Assembly (NCBI RefSeq): GCF_031846185.1
Contig: NZ_JAVRIF010000009.1
Coordinates: 62,001-126,000 of the forward strand
Reading direction: 5' to 3'
Origin: Thalassotalea_H castellviae
GTDB taxonomy: Bacteria; Pseudomonadota; Gammaproteobacteria; Enterobacterales; Alteromonadaceae
DNA length: 64,000 nt
The notes under the pieces were generated by a model. It had not been told where the DNA came from, ran no database searches, and saw only the letters and a program-made list of their open reading frames with translations. Position numbers and translations under genes: made by a program. Shown here piece after piece: positions 18,010-27,155 of this stretch (its first letter is position 1; each line of letters starts with the position of its first letter).

Positions 18010-19944
18010 ATGAGTATTTTTAAACACTATCAATCTCGTTATGATGAATCAAAAGAAGAAACTTGTTCCGTACAAGACTTTCTAACACTTTGCCAGAAAG
18101 ATAAATCTGCCTATGCCAGTGCCGCCGAACGCTTGTTAAATGCTATCGGCGAACCTGAAATGATAGATACTTCATCAGAGCCACGTCTAAGTAGAATTTT
18201 TTCCAATAGAGTTATTGCTCGTTACCCCGCCTTTAAAGAGTTTTATGGGATGGAAGATGCCATAGAACAAATTGTTTCTTATCTAACTCATGCTTCACAA
18301 GGTTTAGAAGAGCAAAAACAAATTCTTTATTTACTAGGCCCCGTCGGTGGCGGGAAATCTTCACTCGCGGAAAAATTAAAAGCTTTAATGCAACAAGAGC
18401 CAATATACGTACTTAGTGCGAACGGTGAAAGAAGCCCTGTAAATGACCACCCTTTCTGCTTATTTGATAAACACTCAGATGGCAAAATTTTAATGGATGA
18501 ATACAACATACCAGAGCGTTATTTAAATACGATAATGTCACCTTGGGTTGCTAAACGATTACATGAATTTCAAGGGGATATTAGTCAATTTGAAGTCGTT
18601 AAAATTTACCCTTCAATTCTTGATCAAATTGCCATCGCTAAAACTGAACCCGGTGATGACAATAATCAAGATATTTCAGCGCTGGTAGGTAAAGTAGATA
18701 TTCGACAACTCGAACATTACGCACAAAATGATCCTGACGCTTACAGCTACTCTGGAGCCTTATGTAGAGCAAACCAAGGATTGATGGAGTTTGTTGAAAT
18801 GTTTAAAGCTCCAATTAAAGTATTGCACCCGTTATTAACCGCGACACAAGAAGGAAATTACAACCCAACAGAAGGTTTATCGGCACTACCATTTGACGGC
18901 ATTTTACTCGCACATTCAAATGAATCAGAATGGCAAACTTTTAGAAATAATAAAAATAATGAAGCATTTTTAGACCGCGTATATATCGTTAAAGTGCCGT
19001 ATTGCATGCGCGTTTCTGAAGAAGTGAAAATCTATCAAAAACTGCTAAAAAACAGTGAGCTTTCTCAAGCACAATGTGCCCCAGATACCTTAGAAACTTT
19101 GGCACAATTTTCAGTATTATCGCGATTAAAAGAACCAGAAAACTCTAGTATTTATTCTAAAATGCGTGTTTATGATGGTGAAAGCTTAAAAGATACCGAT
19201 CCCAAAGCGAAATCTTATCAAGAATATACGGATTACGCAGGTGTCGACGAAGGCATGTCGGGCTTATCCACCCGCTTTGCATTTAAAATTTTATCCCGAG
19301 TGTTTAATTTTGACCACATGGAAGTTGCCGCTAACCCTGTTCATTTATTTTATGTGCTTGAACAGCAAATTGAGCGAGAACAATTACCTAAAGAAGTCTC
19401 TGATCGTTATTTAGAGTTTATTAAAGGCTATCTATCTCCTCAATATATTGATTTTATCGGGAAAGAAATTCAAACCGCATATCTTGAGTCTTATTCTGAA
19501 TATGGGCAAAACATTTTTGATCGTTACGTAACTTATGCTGATTTTTGGATCCAAGATCAAGAATATAGAGATGCAGAAACAGGTCAGTTATTTGATCGAG
19601 AAGCATTAAATAACGAACTTGAAAAGATAGAAAAACCGGCTGGTATTAGTAACCCGAAAGACTTTAGAAACGAAATAGTCAATTTTGTCTTAAGGGCAAA
19701 AGCCAATAATAACGGAACTAACCCTGTGTGGACCAGTTATGAAAAATTACGCACAGTAATTGAGAAAAAAATGTTTTCTAATACCGAAGATTTATTGCCG
19801 GTTATTTCGTTCAACACTAAAACTTCCAACGATGATCAACAAAAACATGATGACTTTGTCGAACGTATGATGAGCAAAGGGTATACCAAAAAACAAGTAC
19901 GTTTGTTATCTGAATGGTATTTACGCGTAAGAAAGTCTTCTTAA
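18010..19944 (+). CDS. prkA: Serine protein kinase PrkA (YeaG)
   Basis: The 644-residue protein follows YeaG/PrkA along its whole length, opening MSIFKHYQSRYDESKEE. An AAA+ module carries Walker A GPVGGGKSS at 110-117. The C-terminal PrkA domain ends KKQVRLLSEWYLRVRKSS. In E. coli YeaG is linked to nitrogen starvation, stationary phase and general stress; both kinase and AAA+ protease activities have been proposed. An in-frame opening ten codons earlier exists, but homology and GGGGGCAG before ATG 18010 fix the start. It heads an operon with yeaH and spoVR. Confidence 0.96.
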   Translation: MSIFKHYQSRYDESKEETCSVQDFLTLCQKDKSAYASAAERLLNAIGEPEMIDTSSEPRLSRIFSNRVIARYPAFKEFYGMEDAIEQIVSYLTHASQGLEEQKQILYLLGPVGGGKSSLAEKLKALMQQEPIYVLSANGERSPVNDHPFCLFDKHSDGKILMDEYNIPERYLNTIMSPWVAKRLHEFQGDISQFEVVKIYPSILDQIAIAKTEPGDDNNQDISALVGKVDIRQLEHYAQNDPDAYSYSGALCRANQGLMEFVEMFKAPIKVLHPLLTATQEGNYNPTEGLSALPFDGILLAHSNESEWQTFRNNKNNEAFLDRVYIVKVPYCMRVSEEVKIYQKLLKNSELSQAQCAPDTLETLAQFSVLSRLKEPENSSIYSKMRVYDGESLKDTDPKAKSYQEYTDYAGVDEGMSGLSTRFAFKILSRVFNFDHMEVAANPVHLFYVLEQQIEREQLPKEVSDRYLEFIKGYLSPQYIDFIGKEIQTAYLESYSEYGQNIFDRYVTYADFWIQDQEYRDAETGQLFDREALNNELEKIEKPAGISNPKDFRNEIVNFVLRAKANNNGTNPVWTSYEKLRTVIEKKMFSNTEDLLPVISFNTKTSNDDQQKHDDFVERMMSKGYTKKQVRLLSEWYLRVRKSS

Positions 19945-19980
19945 GGTAAACGCTAAACAGGCATTTATGAGGTAGCCATT

Positions 19981-21258
19981 ATGGCAAATTTTATCGATAG
20001 AAGACTCAATAGTAAAAATAAAAGTACCGTTAACCGACAACGGTTTATCCGACGTTATAAATCACAAATTAAAAAATCTGTGGAACAAGCGGTTAATAAA
20101 CGGGGAGTCACGGATATTGATAGCGGTGAAAGCATCACCATTACTAAAAAGGATCTCAGTGAACCTACCTTTCATCAAGGGCAAGGAGGTATAAAAGACA
20201 GAGTACATCCAGGCAACGATCAATATAATACTGGCGATCAAATTCAGCGGCCACCTCAACAGTCAGGACAAGGAGCGGGTCAAGGTGAAGCTAGTAATTC
20301 TGGTGAAGGTGAAGATGATTTCGTCTTTTCAATTTCAAAAGATGAATATCTGAATATACTCTTTGAAGACTTAGCACTGCCAAACCTTGAACAAAACCAA
20401 CTTGATAAGTTAGTCGACTATAAAACGGTTCGTTCTGGTTATTGTGCAGAAGGTGTACCATCCAATATCGATATAGTGAAATCATTACAAGGCTCTATTG
20501 CAAGACGAGTCGCGATGACATCGTCAAAACGAAAATCCTTGAAAACAATGGAAGAATCATTATTAGCTTTACAACAAGATAAGCACGAGCACGTGAAAGA
20601 AATTGCCGAGTTAACCATTGAAATTAACAAGCTCAAAGAGAAAATTGCCAAGGTTCCTTTTATTGACACCTTTGATTTACGGTTTAGGAATTATGCCAAA
20701 GTTGCTGTACCAACTTCTAAAGCGGTAATGTTCTGTTTAATGGATGTTTCAGGTTCAATGGATCAAGCAACGAAAGATATCGCGAAAAGGTTTTATGTAT
20801 TGCTTTATTTATTTTTAACGCGCACTTATCAAACCATAGAAGTGGTTTATATTCGTCACCACACCCAAGCGAAAGAAGTTGATGAACAAGAATTTTTTTA
20901 TTCTCAAGAAACTGGCGGCACTATTGCTTCTAGTGCCCTGGAATTGATGATTGACATCATCAATAAAAGGTTTAATCCCAAAGAATGGAATATTTATGGC
21001 GCCCAAGCATCTGATGGTGATAATTGGGCGGATGACTCGCCTCATTGTCGTCAATTAATGAGTAACGAAATTCTACCTCTATCTCGTTACTTTGCTTATA
21101 TCGAAATTACTCAACGCACCCATCAAACCTTATGGCAACAATATTTAACAGTGCAAGAACAATATAACCATTTTGCGATGCAACACATTAAAACCGTTGA
21201 AGATATTTACCCTGTCTTTAGAGAGTTATTTAAGAAAAGTAGTCCGCAAGTAGCATAA
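19981..21258 (+). CDS. yeaH: YeaH/DUF444 family protein with von Willebrand A domain
   Basis: The 425-residue protein belongs to DUF444 (YeaH). The N-terminal part is basic; residues about 60-110 are Gly/Gln-rich and probably disordered. A coiled-coil-like stretch at about 190-225 precedes a vWA-like domain with MIDAS motif DVSGSM (Asp255, Ser257, Ser259). AAA+ proteins often pair with vWA proteins, so a complex with PrkA is plausible, but that is inference. It lies 36 bases after prkA with GAGGTAG as ribosome site. Confidence 0.93.
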   Translation: MANFIDRRLNSKNKSTVNRQRFIRRYKSQIKKSVEQAVNKRGVTDIDSGESITITKKDLSEPTFHQGQGGIKDRVHPGNDQYNTGDQIQRPPQQSGQGAGQGEASNSGEGEDDFVFSISKDEYLNILFEDLALPNLEQNQLDKLVDYKTVRSGYCAEGVPSNIDIVKSLQGSIARRVAMTSSKRKSLKTMEESLLALQQDKHEHVKEIAELTIEINKLKEKIAKVPFIDTFDLRFRNYAKVAVPTSKAVMFCLMDVSGSMDQATKDIAKRFYVLLYLFLTRTYQTIEVVYIRHHTQAKEVDEQEFFYSQETGGTIASSALELMIDIINKRFNPKEWNIYGAQASDGDNWADDSPHCRQLMSNEILPLSRYFAYIEITQRTHQTLWQQYLTVQEQYNHFAMQHIKTVEDIYPVFRELFKKSSPQVA

Positions 21259-21290
21259 ATATTTATATGCATAGGTAATGGAGTGTAATT

Positions 21291-22799
21291 ATGGCAACTA
21301 AAAAAATGTTATCTGATGGACCTGATTGGACTTTTGAATTACTACAACAATATCAAGATGAAATTGCCCGAATTGCAGAAAGCTTTCGTTTAGATACGTA
21401 TGCTAATCAAATCGAAGTGATAACCGCAGAACAAATGATGGATGCTTACGCAAGTGTTGGCATGCCTATTGGTTACAATCATTGGACCTTTGGTAAAAAA
21501 TTTATTCAAACAGAGCAAACCTATAAACGAGGTCAAATGGGACTGGCCTATGAAATAGTGATTAATTCTGATCCTTGTATTTCATATTTAATGGAAGAAA
21601 ATTCAATTACTATGCAAGCACTTGTTATGGCTCATGCATGTTATGGCCATAACTCGTTCTTTAAAGGTAATTATTTATTTAAATCGTGGACCGATGCGAG
21701 TTCTATCATTGATTATTTGGTTTTTGCTAAAAATTATATTGCTGAATGCGAACATAAACATGGTATTGATGAAGTTGAATCTTGTTTAGATGCTTGCCAT
21801 GCGTTAATGAATCACGGTGTTGATCGGTATAAACGTCCACAAAAAATTTCGTTAGAACAAGAGCTTAAACGACAAAAATCACGAGAAGAATATTTACAAT
21901 CTCAAGTTAACACTTTATGGCGTACGATTCCGGAAAATGCTGATAAAACGACAAATAAAACGATTAACTTCCCAAGTGAGCCGCAAGAAAACTTACTATA
22001 CTTCATCGAAAAAAACGCGCCTTTATTAAAGCCTTGGCAACGGGAAGTGGTTCGTATTGTTCGTAAAGTTTCACAATACTTTTACCCACAAAAACAAACG
22101 CAAGTAATGAATGAAGGTTGGGCCTGTTTCTGGCACTACACTATTTTAAACACACTATATGAAGAAGGTAAGGTCAGTGAAAAATTCATGTTAGAGTTTT
22201 TACATAACCATACCAACGTAGTCGCGCAGCCTGACTATAACAGTCCTTATTATTCAGGAATAAATCCTTACGCCTTGGGCTTTAATATGTTTATGGATAT
22301 TAAACGAATTTGCCAAGAGCCCACAGAAGAAGATAAACAGTGGTTTCCTGAAATTGCCGGAAGTAATTGGTTAGATACTTTACATTTCGCCATGGAAAAC
22401 TTCAAAGATGAAAGTTTTATAAGTCAATTTTTATCACCAAAACTAATGCGTGATTTTAAATTATTTCATATACATGACGATGAGAAAGAAAACTTTATCG
22501 AAGTTGCGGCAATACACAACGAGCAAGGCTATAAAAAAATCAGAGCGGCATTATCTGAACAATACAACTTAAGTAACATTGAAACCAATATTCAAATCAC
22601 CAAAGCGAACATCACCGGAGATCGCTCTCTGACTTTAAAATATACCCCTCATCAGCAGGTACCATTAGCCAACTCAAAAGATGAAGTGTTAAAGCATTTA
22701 TATTATCTATGGCAGTTTGAGGTAAAATTAATTCAAGAAAACCAGCAAGGTGAAGAAGAAGTAATAGCGCAATGTCCGCCAAAAGATAAATCTCATTAA
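21291..22799 (+). CDS. ycgB: SpoVR family protein (YcgB)
   Basis: The 502-residue protein matches SpoVR/YcgB, including GPDWTFELLQQYQDEIARIAE at the start, the His-rich MAHACYGHNSFFKGN and the NEGWACFWHYTI segment with conserved His/Glu/Cys. The family is needed for spore cortex formation in Bacillus but is widespread in non-spore formers, where its molecular role is unclear. It is the third gene of the prkA operon, 32 bases after yeaH, an arrangement conserved in many proteobacteria. Confidence 0.94.
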   Translation: MATKKMLSDGPDWTFELLQQYQDEIARIAESFRLDTYANQIEVITAEQMMDAYASVGMPIGYNHWTFGKKFIQTEQTYKRGQMGLAYEIVINSDPCISYLMEENSITMQALVMAHACYGHNSFFKGNYLFKSWTDASSIIDYLVFAKNYIAECEHKHGIDEVESCLDACHALMNHGVDRYKRPQKISLEQELKRQKSREEYLQSQVNTLWRTIPENADKTTNKTINFPSEPQENLLYFIEKNAPLLKPWQREVVRIVRKVSQYFYPQKQTQVMNEGWACFWHYTILNTLYEEGKVSEKFMLEFLHNHTNVVAQPDYNSPYYSGINPYALGFNMFMDIKRICQEPTEEDKQWFPEIAGSNWLDTLHFAMENFKDESFISQFLSPKLMRDFKLFHIHDDEKENFIEVAAIHNEQGYKKIRAALSEQYNLSNIETNIQITKANITGDRSLTLKYTPHQQVPLANSKDEVLKHLYYLWQFEVKLIQENQQGEEEVIAQCPPKDKSH

Positions 22800-23084
22800 T
22801 TAAATGAGTTTTATTTCAATCAGTTTTTTTATTTTTTGAGCGGTTTAAAGTGAGAAGTTAACAAACATGAAAGTTTACTCACTTTTACTCACATCCCCTT
22901 CCCCAAAGTTAACCGTTAAACGTTTAAGATTTACCCTAATTAACAGTTAGTTAACCTAAGGTTAAAAGAATATAAATAAAGAAGGATTAATTAGTCTTTA
23001 TTTTAATTATTTCTCTGTATATATAAGAAAATAAACTATCATATAAGAGTATTAAAAAAATACTGTTAAATTATAGGACTAAAC

Positions 23085-23423
23085 ATGACTAAAATAATTT
23101 TACTCGCTAGTGTATTAGCAACAAGCTTATTAATATCAGCCCCAGCAAAAGCAGATTTATCATTGCGTGTCTGTGAATATGTGCAAGCTAATGATAAAAA
23201 CCGCTTACGCTCATTTTTAAAAGCAAATAAATTAAAAATAAGAAAGATCTATAAAGGCTTATTATGTAATGGTAATACTTTATTAGCATTTGCCGCAAAA
23301 TCACAAGCTTTAGAAGTAGGTGAATTTATGATTGGTAAATTACCAGCCAAAGTTGTTGCTGCTGAAATCCCTGAAATTTCAAAATATTCAGCACATTTAG
23401 CTGAAGAAGCAAAAGATAGATAA
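23085..23423 (+). CDS. DUF3718 family exported protein
   Basis: The 112-residue protein has a signal peptide ending near APAKA (about residue 23). The mature part shows two cysteines in VCEYVQANDKNRLRSFLKAN and YKGLLCNGNTLLAFAA, a spacing I associate with DUF3718, a small periplasmic family of Alteromonadales with no known function. The Cys pair probably forms a disulfide. The helix-rich remainder resembles a short repeat unit. It stands alone, with GGACTAAAC before the ATG. A second, more divergent relative lies at 50826-51257. Confidence 0.75.
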   Translation: MTKIILLASVLATSLLISAPAKADLSLRVCEYVQANDKNRLRSFLKANKLKIRKIYKGLLCNGNTLLAFAAKSQALEVGEFMIGKLPAKVVAAEIPEISKYSAHLAEEAKDR

Positions 23424-23546
23424 AGTTAATTTTATTTATTTCTATCAAATCACCATGAAAAACTAAGAAAAATGTGCATATTAGCAGCGTTTTGTTGAGA
23501 GTTTAGCCAAACAATCAAAAAGTCTTCTTTTTTTATTAAAAAACGG

Positions 23547-23575
23547 TTGACGAAGCCGAAACAGATTTGCATAAT
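23547..23575 (+). promoter_or_regulatory. tRNA operon promoter
   Basis: TTGACG (23547-23552), a 17-base spacer and CATAAT (23570-23575) form a good sigma-70 promoter, followed by a GC-rich ACGCGCC discriminator of the kind found at stringently controlled stable-RNA promoters. The start would be near 23582, 25 bases before the first tRNA. Confidence 0.8.
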
Positions 23576-23606
23576 ACGCGCCACTTGCTGAGAGGCAGGT
23601 TGGAAA

Positions 23607-23683
23607 GGCTACATAGCTCAGCTGGTTAGAGCACATCACTCATAATGATGGGGTCCCAGGTTCAAATCCCGGTGTAGCCACCA
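23607..23683 (+). tRNA. tRNA-Met (CAT), elongator
   Basis: A full cloverleaf with acceptor GGCTACA/TGTAGCC, anticodon CAT in ACTCATAATG, T-loop GGTTCAAATCC and encoded CCA. It closely matches E. coli metT, not the initiator. Confidence 0.97.
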
Positions 23684-23707
23684 TTAACTCTTAGTGATAG
23701 AAATAAT

Positions 23708-23792
<85 letters not shown>

Positions 23793-23845
23793 TTTCAAAT
23801 AACACATTTCTTCTCGAAACTGTGTTAGAAAGTAAGTTACATTGC

Positions 23846-23920
23846 AGGGGTATAGCCAAGCGGTAAGGCAGCGGGTTTTGATCCCGTCATTCAGAGGTTC
23901 AAATCCTCTTACCCCTGCCA
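23846..23920 (+). tRNA. tRNA-Gln (TTG), copy 1
   Basis: A 75-base tRNA with acceptor AGGGGTA/TACCCCT, anticodon TTG in GTTTTGATC and encoded CCA. Identical in sequence to the second copy. Confidence 0.97.
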
Positions 23921-23982
23921 CTTTCTTTTTATTCTCAAGTAAAATCCGAAAGTTAATATTGTAACGACAACGAGTTTTCTGC

Positions 23983-24057
23983 AGGGGTATAGCCAAGCGG
24001 TAAGGCAGCGGGTTTTGATCCCGTCATTCAGAGGTTCAAATCCTCTTACCCCTGCCA
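23983..24057 (+). tRNA. tRNA-Gln (TTG), copy 2
   Basis: An identical copy of the preceding tRNA-Gln, including flanking TGC before and CTTTCTTT after. This suggests a tandem duplication or gene conversion. Confidence 0.97.
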
Positions 24058-24067
24058 CTTTCTTTGT

Positions 24068-24123
24068 TTTTCTATTTTCTATTTTCTATTTTCTATTTTC
24101 TATTTTCTATTTTCTATTTTCTA
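24068..24123 (+). repeat. Heptamer tandem repeat (TTTTCTA) x 8
   Basis: Eight perfect copies of TTTTCTA occupy 56 bases between the last tRNA-Gln and the 3' end of ubiF. The array is noncoding and starts ten bases after the tRNA CCA. Its T-rich nature could help end tRNA transcription. Confidence 0.97.
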
Positions 24124-24143
24124 ATTAATTTTAACTCAGACAT

Positions 24144-25310
24144 TTAAATACCACAGGCATATTCCAACGCTTTATTTTTAAGCTTTGGAAACTTGTTGGT
24201 CATAAATAATCCAGTATTGCGAAACAGCTTGATTAGACCTGAAGGATGGCTAAAGCCAGTATAAAGCATATCCATTGCGGTCATCATTAATAAATTATCT
24301 CGTCTTCTCGCCTTTTCATATCCTGCTAGTACTTCAACATCATGCCAGCATTTTCCCTCACCGATTGCTTTAGCAACGACTTCTTGTAACGCTTTGACAT
24401 CTTTAAAACCTAGATTTACTCCCTGTCCTGCTAATGGGTTTATGGTATGAGCAGCATCGCCCAACAAAACAACACGATTTTTTTGGTACTGATTAGCATG
24501 CCTGCGAGTTAAAGGAAAACTCGCTTTATCAATAACTTTAATGTTGCCAAGTTTTGCCGGAAAGGCTTCGAGAATAGCCGCTTGTAGTTGTGGATTTGAT
24601 AAGTTTGATAATCGCGAAATTTCTTCTTTAGCATGGTACCAAACAAGTGAAGCATGGTTTCCAGGCATAGGTAACATAGCCACAGGGCCCGTTTCACGGA
24701 AATGTTGCCAGGTGATATCTTGCTGACTTAACTCAGTTTCAACATTAATTAGCATTGCCGCTTGCTGATAATCCCAACCAGTTGTACCAATATTGGCGAG
24801 TTGCCTGACTTGAGAGTGTGCGCCATCAGCAGCAATCAGTAATTTGGTTTCAATCGTTTTATTTGATAATTGAACACTGACCTGTTTATCGTTTTGTTCA
24901 AATGAAATAAGCGATTCAGGACAGAACAAGTCGATATTTTCATGATGTTGTATTTGTTGCCATAAAGACAATTGAATTAAACGATTTTCAACGATATGAC
25001 CAAGATGTTGTTCATTAATTTCTGAAGCAGAAAACTCTGTATACGCAGATTCTTGCTCCCATACACTTAACCGCCGATATGGGCATGCTCGCCATTGTTT
25101 AATTTGCGGCCATGCATTAAGTTGCTCTAATAAAAATTGAGATGATAACGACAGTGCAGAAACACGAAGATCAAAGGGTTGATTCTGGATAAATGATTTC
25201 GGTGCCGACTTTTCAATGACCGCAATTTTCAACCCCAACTGAGCCAATGATAAAGCACTTGCTGCGCCTACCATGCCACCGCCAACAACAACACAATCAA
25301 ATTTATCCAT
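24144..25310 (-). CDS. ubiF: 3-demethoxyubiquinol 3-hydroxylase UbiF
   Basis: The 388-residue FAD monooxygenase of the UbiH/Coq6 family has the N-terminal Rossmann motif GGGMVGAA (about 10-17), the GADGAHSQVR segment and GDAAHTINPLAGQGVNLGFKD near 280. It hydroxylates the ubiquinone ring at C5/C6 in late ubiquinone synthesis. Similarity to E. coli UbiF, including WQQF and SLVWY, and its position next to the tRNA operon and miaB support UbiF over UbiH. The gene converges on the tRNA operon. Confidence 0.92.
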   Translation of the reverse strand: MDKFDCVVVGGGMVGAASALSLAQLGLKIAVIEKSAPKSFIQNQPFDLRVSALSLSSQFLLEQLNAWPQIKQWRACPYRRLSVWEQESAYTEFSASEINEQHLGHIVENRLIQLSLWQQIQHHENIDLFCPESLISFEQNDKQVSVQLSNKTIETKLLIAADGAHSQVRQLANIGTTGWDYQQAAMLINVETELSQQDITWQHFRETGPVAMLPMPGNHASLVWYHAKEEISRLSNLSNPQLQAAILEAFPAKLGNIKVIDKASFPLTRRHANQYQKNRVVLLGDAAHTINPLAGQGVNLGFKDVKALQEVVAKAIGEGKCWHDVEVLAGYEKARRRDNLLMMTAMDMLYTGFSHPSGLIKLFRNTGLFMTNKFPKLKNKALEYACGI

Positions 25311-25648
25311 GAACCAACATTCTACTATTGTTTTTCCACTATTCTAACTAACCAAAGTCACGAATTCGATAACTATCTCTTTATTACTCACGAATTATCG
25401 TGAGCATAGGAAAGTACTGTTTTATTTATCGTAGGTGCAAGCGTCTTGATTGTCTCGATAATTTTAAAATTCGCTGTTGATAAATTAAATACAAAAACCG
25501 CCATCAAGGATCAACAACTGTAATTTTATTTTTGCCAATTTTCATCCGTTATAACTAGCCTCGGCATTCAAGAAAGAGTAAAATACGCCCCCTAAAATTC
25601 TCTAGCAAAAACTAGAACCAATTTCATGAACACAATAGGCATAAATAA
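25311..25648. other. Divergent intergenic region, ubiF / miaB
   Basis: This 338-base spacer holds the promoters of ubiF and of the miaB operon. A TCTAG...CTAGA repeat at about 25602-25616 lies just upstream of the miaB leader. No confident -35/-10 pair and no ORF were found. Confidence 0.4.
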
Positions 25649-27091
25649 ATGAGTAAAAAGTTATACATAAAAACCTGGGGTTGCCAAATGAACGAGTACG
25701 ACTCGCAAAAGATGGCCGAATTATTAGACTCCACACATGGCTATGAATTAGCAGAAGAAGCTGAAGATGCTGATGTGATTTTATTAAATACCTGTTCGAT
25801 TCGTGAAAAAGCACAAGAAAAAGTTTTTCATCAACTAGGTCGTTGGAAAAATTTAAAAGTAAACAAACCTGAATTGCTTATTGGTGTTGGTGGGTGTGTT
25901 GCCTCACAAGAAGGTGATGCTATTCGTCAACGTGCCCCATTTGTTGATATGGTATTTGGTCCACAAACGTTGCACCGTTTACCTGAAATGATCCAACAAG
26001 TCACGGGTGATCATAACCCTGTGGTAGATGTTAGCTTTCCAGAAATTGAAAAATTTGACCGTTTACCAGAGCCTAAAGCAGAAGGCGCTACAGCGTTTGT
26101 TTCCATTATGGAAGGTTGTAGTAAATATTGTACTTTCTGTGTCGTGCCTTATACCCGCGGTGAAGAAGTCAGTCGTCCATTAGATGACGTGCTTTATGAA
26201 ATAGCACAATTAGCCGAACAAGGCGTACGAGAAGTTAATTTACTTGGCCAAAACGTTAATGCCTACCGTGGTGATTCTCACGACGGTACGGTATGTCGTT
26301 TTTCCGAACTCATTCGTTTAATAGCCACCATAGATGGTATTGATCGCATCCGTTACACAACCTCGCACCCAGTAGAATTTACGGATGACATCATCGAAGT
26401 TTATAAAGATGTTCCTGAGTTAGTCAGCCATCTACATTTACCGGTGCAAAGTGGTTCTGATCGAATTCTTACCCAAATGAAACGTGGTCATACTGCATTA
26501 GAATATAAATCACAAATCAGAAAGCTTAAAAAAGCACGCCCTGATATTTGTATGTCTTCTGACTTTATCGTGGGCTTTCCTGGCGAAACCGATGCTGATT
26601 TTGAAGCAACCATGGACTTAATTAAATCGGTTGATTTTGATTTAAGTTTTAGTTTTATTTATAGTGCGCGCCCAGGAACGCCGGCTGCCGATATGGTTGA
26701 CGATATTAGTGATGAAACGAAAAAACAACGTTTGCAAATATTACAAGATCGTATCACCTCACAAGCACTGCGTATTGCACGTCAAATGCTTAATACCGAA
26801 CAACGTATTTTAGTTGAAGGCCCTTCTAAGAAAAACCCGATGGAATTACGTGGCCGCACTGAAAACAATCGTATCGTCAACTTTGTTGCGCCACATAGCG
26901 TAATCGGTGGTTTTGTTGATGTGAAAATCACAGATGTTTATGCAAATTCATTACGCGGTGAATTGGTTCGTCAAGAAAGTGAAATGGGATTACGAATTGC
27001 GCATTCACCTGCTGATATATTATCAAACAGTCATCATAACGCTAAACCAGCTAATGTAGATGAGTTAGGTGTCGGCACATTCACCCCTTAA
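25649..27091 (+). CDS. miaB: tRNA-2-methylthio-N6-dimethylallyladenosine synthase MiaB
   Basis: The 480-residue methylthiotransferase has an N-terminal UPF0004 domain with its own three Cys (from KTWGCQMNEYDS, NTCSIREKA and VGGCVA). The radical-SAM domain carries CSKYCTFC at Cys157, Cys161 and Cys164, the E. coli numbering. A TRAM domain follows at about 380-450. MiaB adds methylthio to i6A37 of tRNAs reading UNN codons. It heads the miaB-phoH-ybeY-corC-lnt series. Confidence 0.97.
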   Translation: MSKKLYIKTWGCQMNEYDSQKMAELLDSTHGYELAEEAEDADVILLNTCSIREKAQEKVFHQLGRWKNLKVNKPELLIGVGGCVASQEGDAIRQRAPFVDMVFGPQTLHRLPEMIQQVTGDHNPVVDVSFPEIEKFDRLPEPKAEGATAFVSIMEGCSKYCTFCVVPYTRGEEVSRPLDDVLYEIAQLAEQGVREVNLLGQNVNAYRGDSHDGTVCRFSELIRLIATIDGIDRIRYTTSHPVEFTDDIIEVYKDVPELVSHLHLPVQSGSDRILTQMKRGHTALEYKSQIRKLKKARPDICMSSDFIVGFPGETDADFEATMDLIKSVDFDLSFSFIYSARPGTPAADMVDDISDETKKQRLQILQDRITSQALRIARQMLNTEQRILVEGPSKKNPMELRGRTENNRIVNFVAPHSVIGGFVDVKITDVYANSLRGELVRQESEMGLRIAHSPADILSNSHHNAKPANVDELGVGTFTP

Positions 27092-27155
27092 TCTTGCGAA
27101 TATTTGCCGCTCGTTAAAACACCTTGATTAATTAGCGGCTTATTTATTAATTAAA

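Noticed and set aside
22848..22895. AAAGTGAG/CTCACTTT repeat after spoVR as terminator
   Set aside because: The loop is long and there is no T-run after the second arm; repeated TTTACTCAC suggests it is chance or an unrelated site.
24068..24123. Possible CRISPR array
   Set aside because: The unit is only seven bases long with no spacers, so it is a simple tandem repeat.
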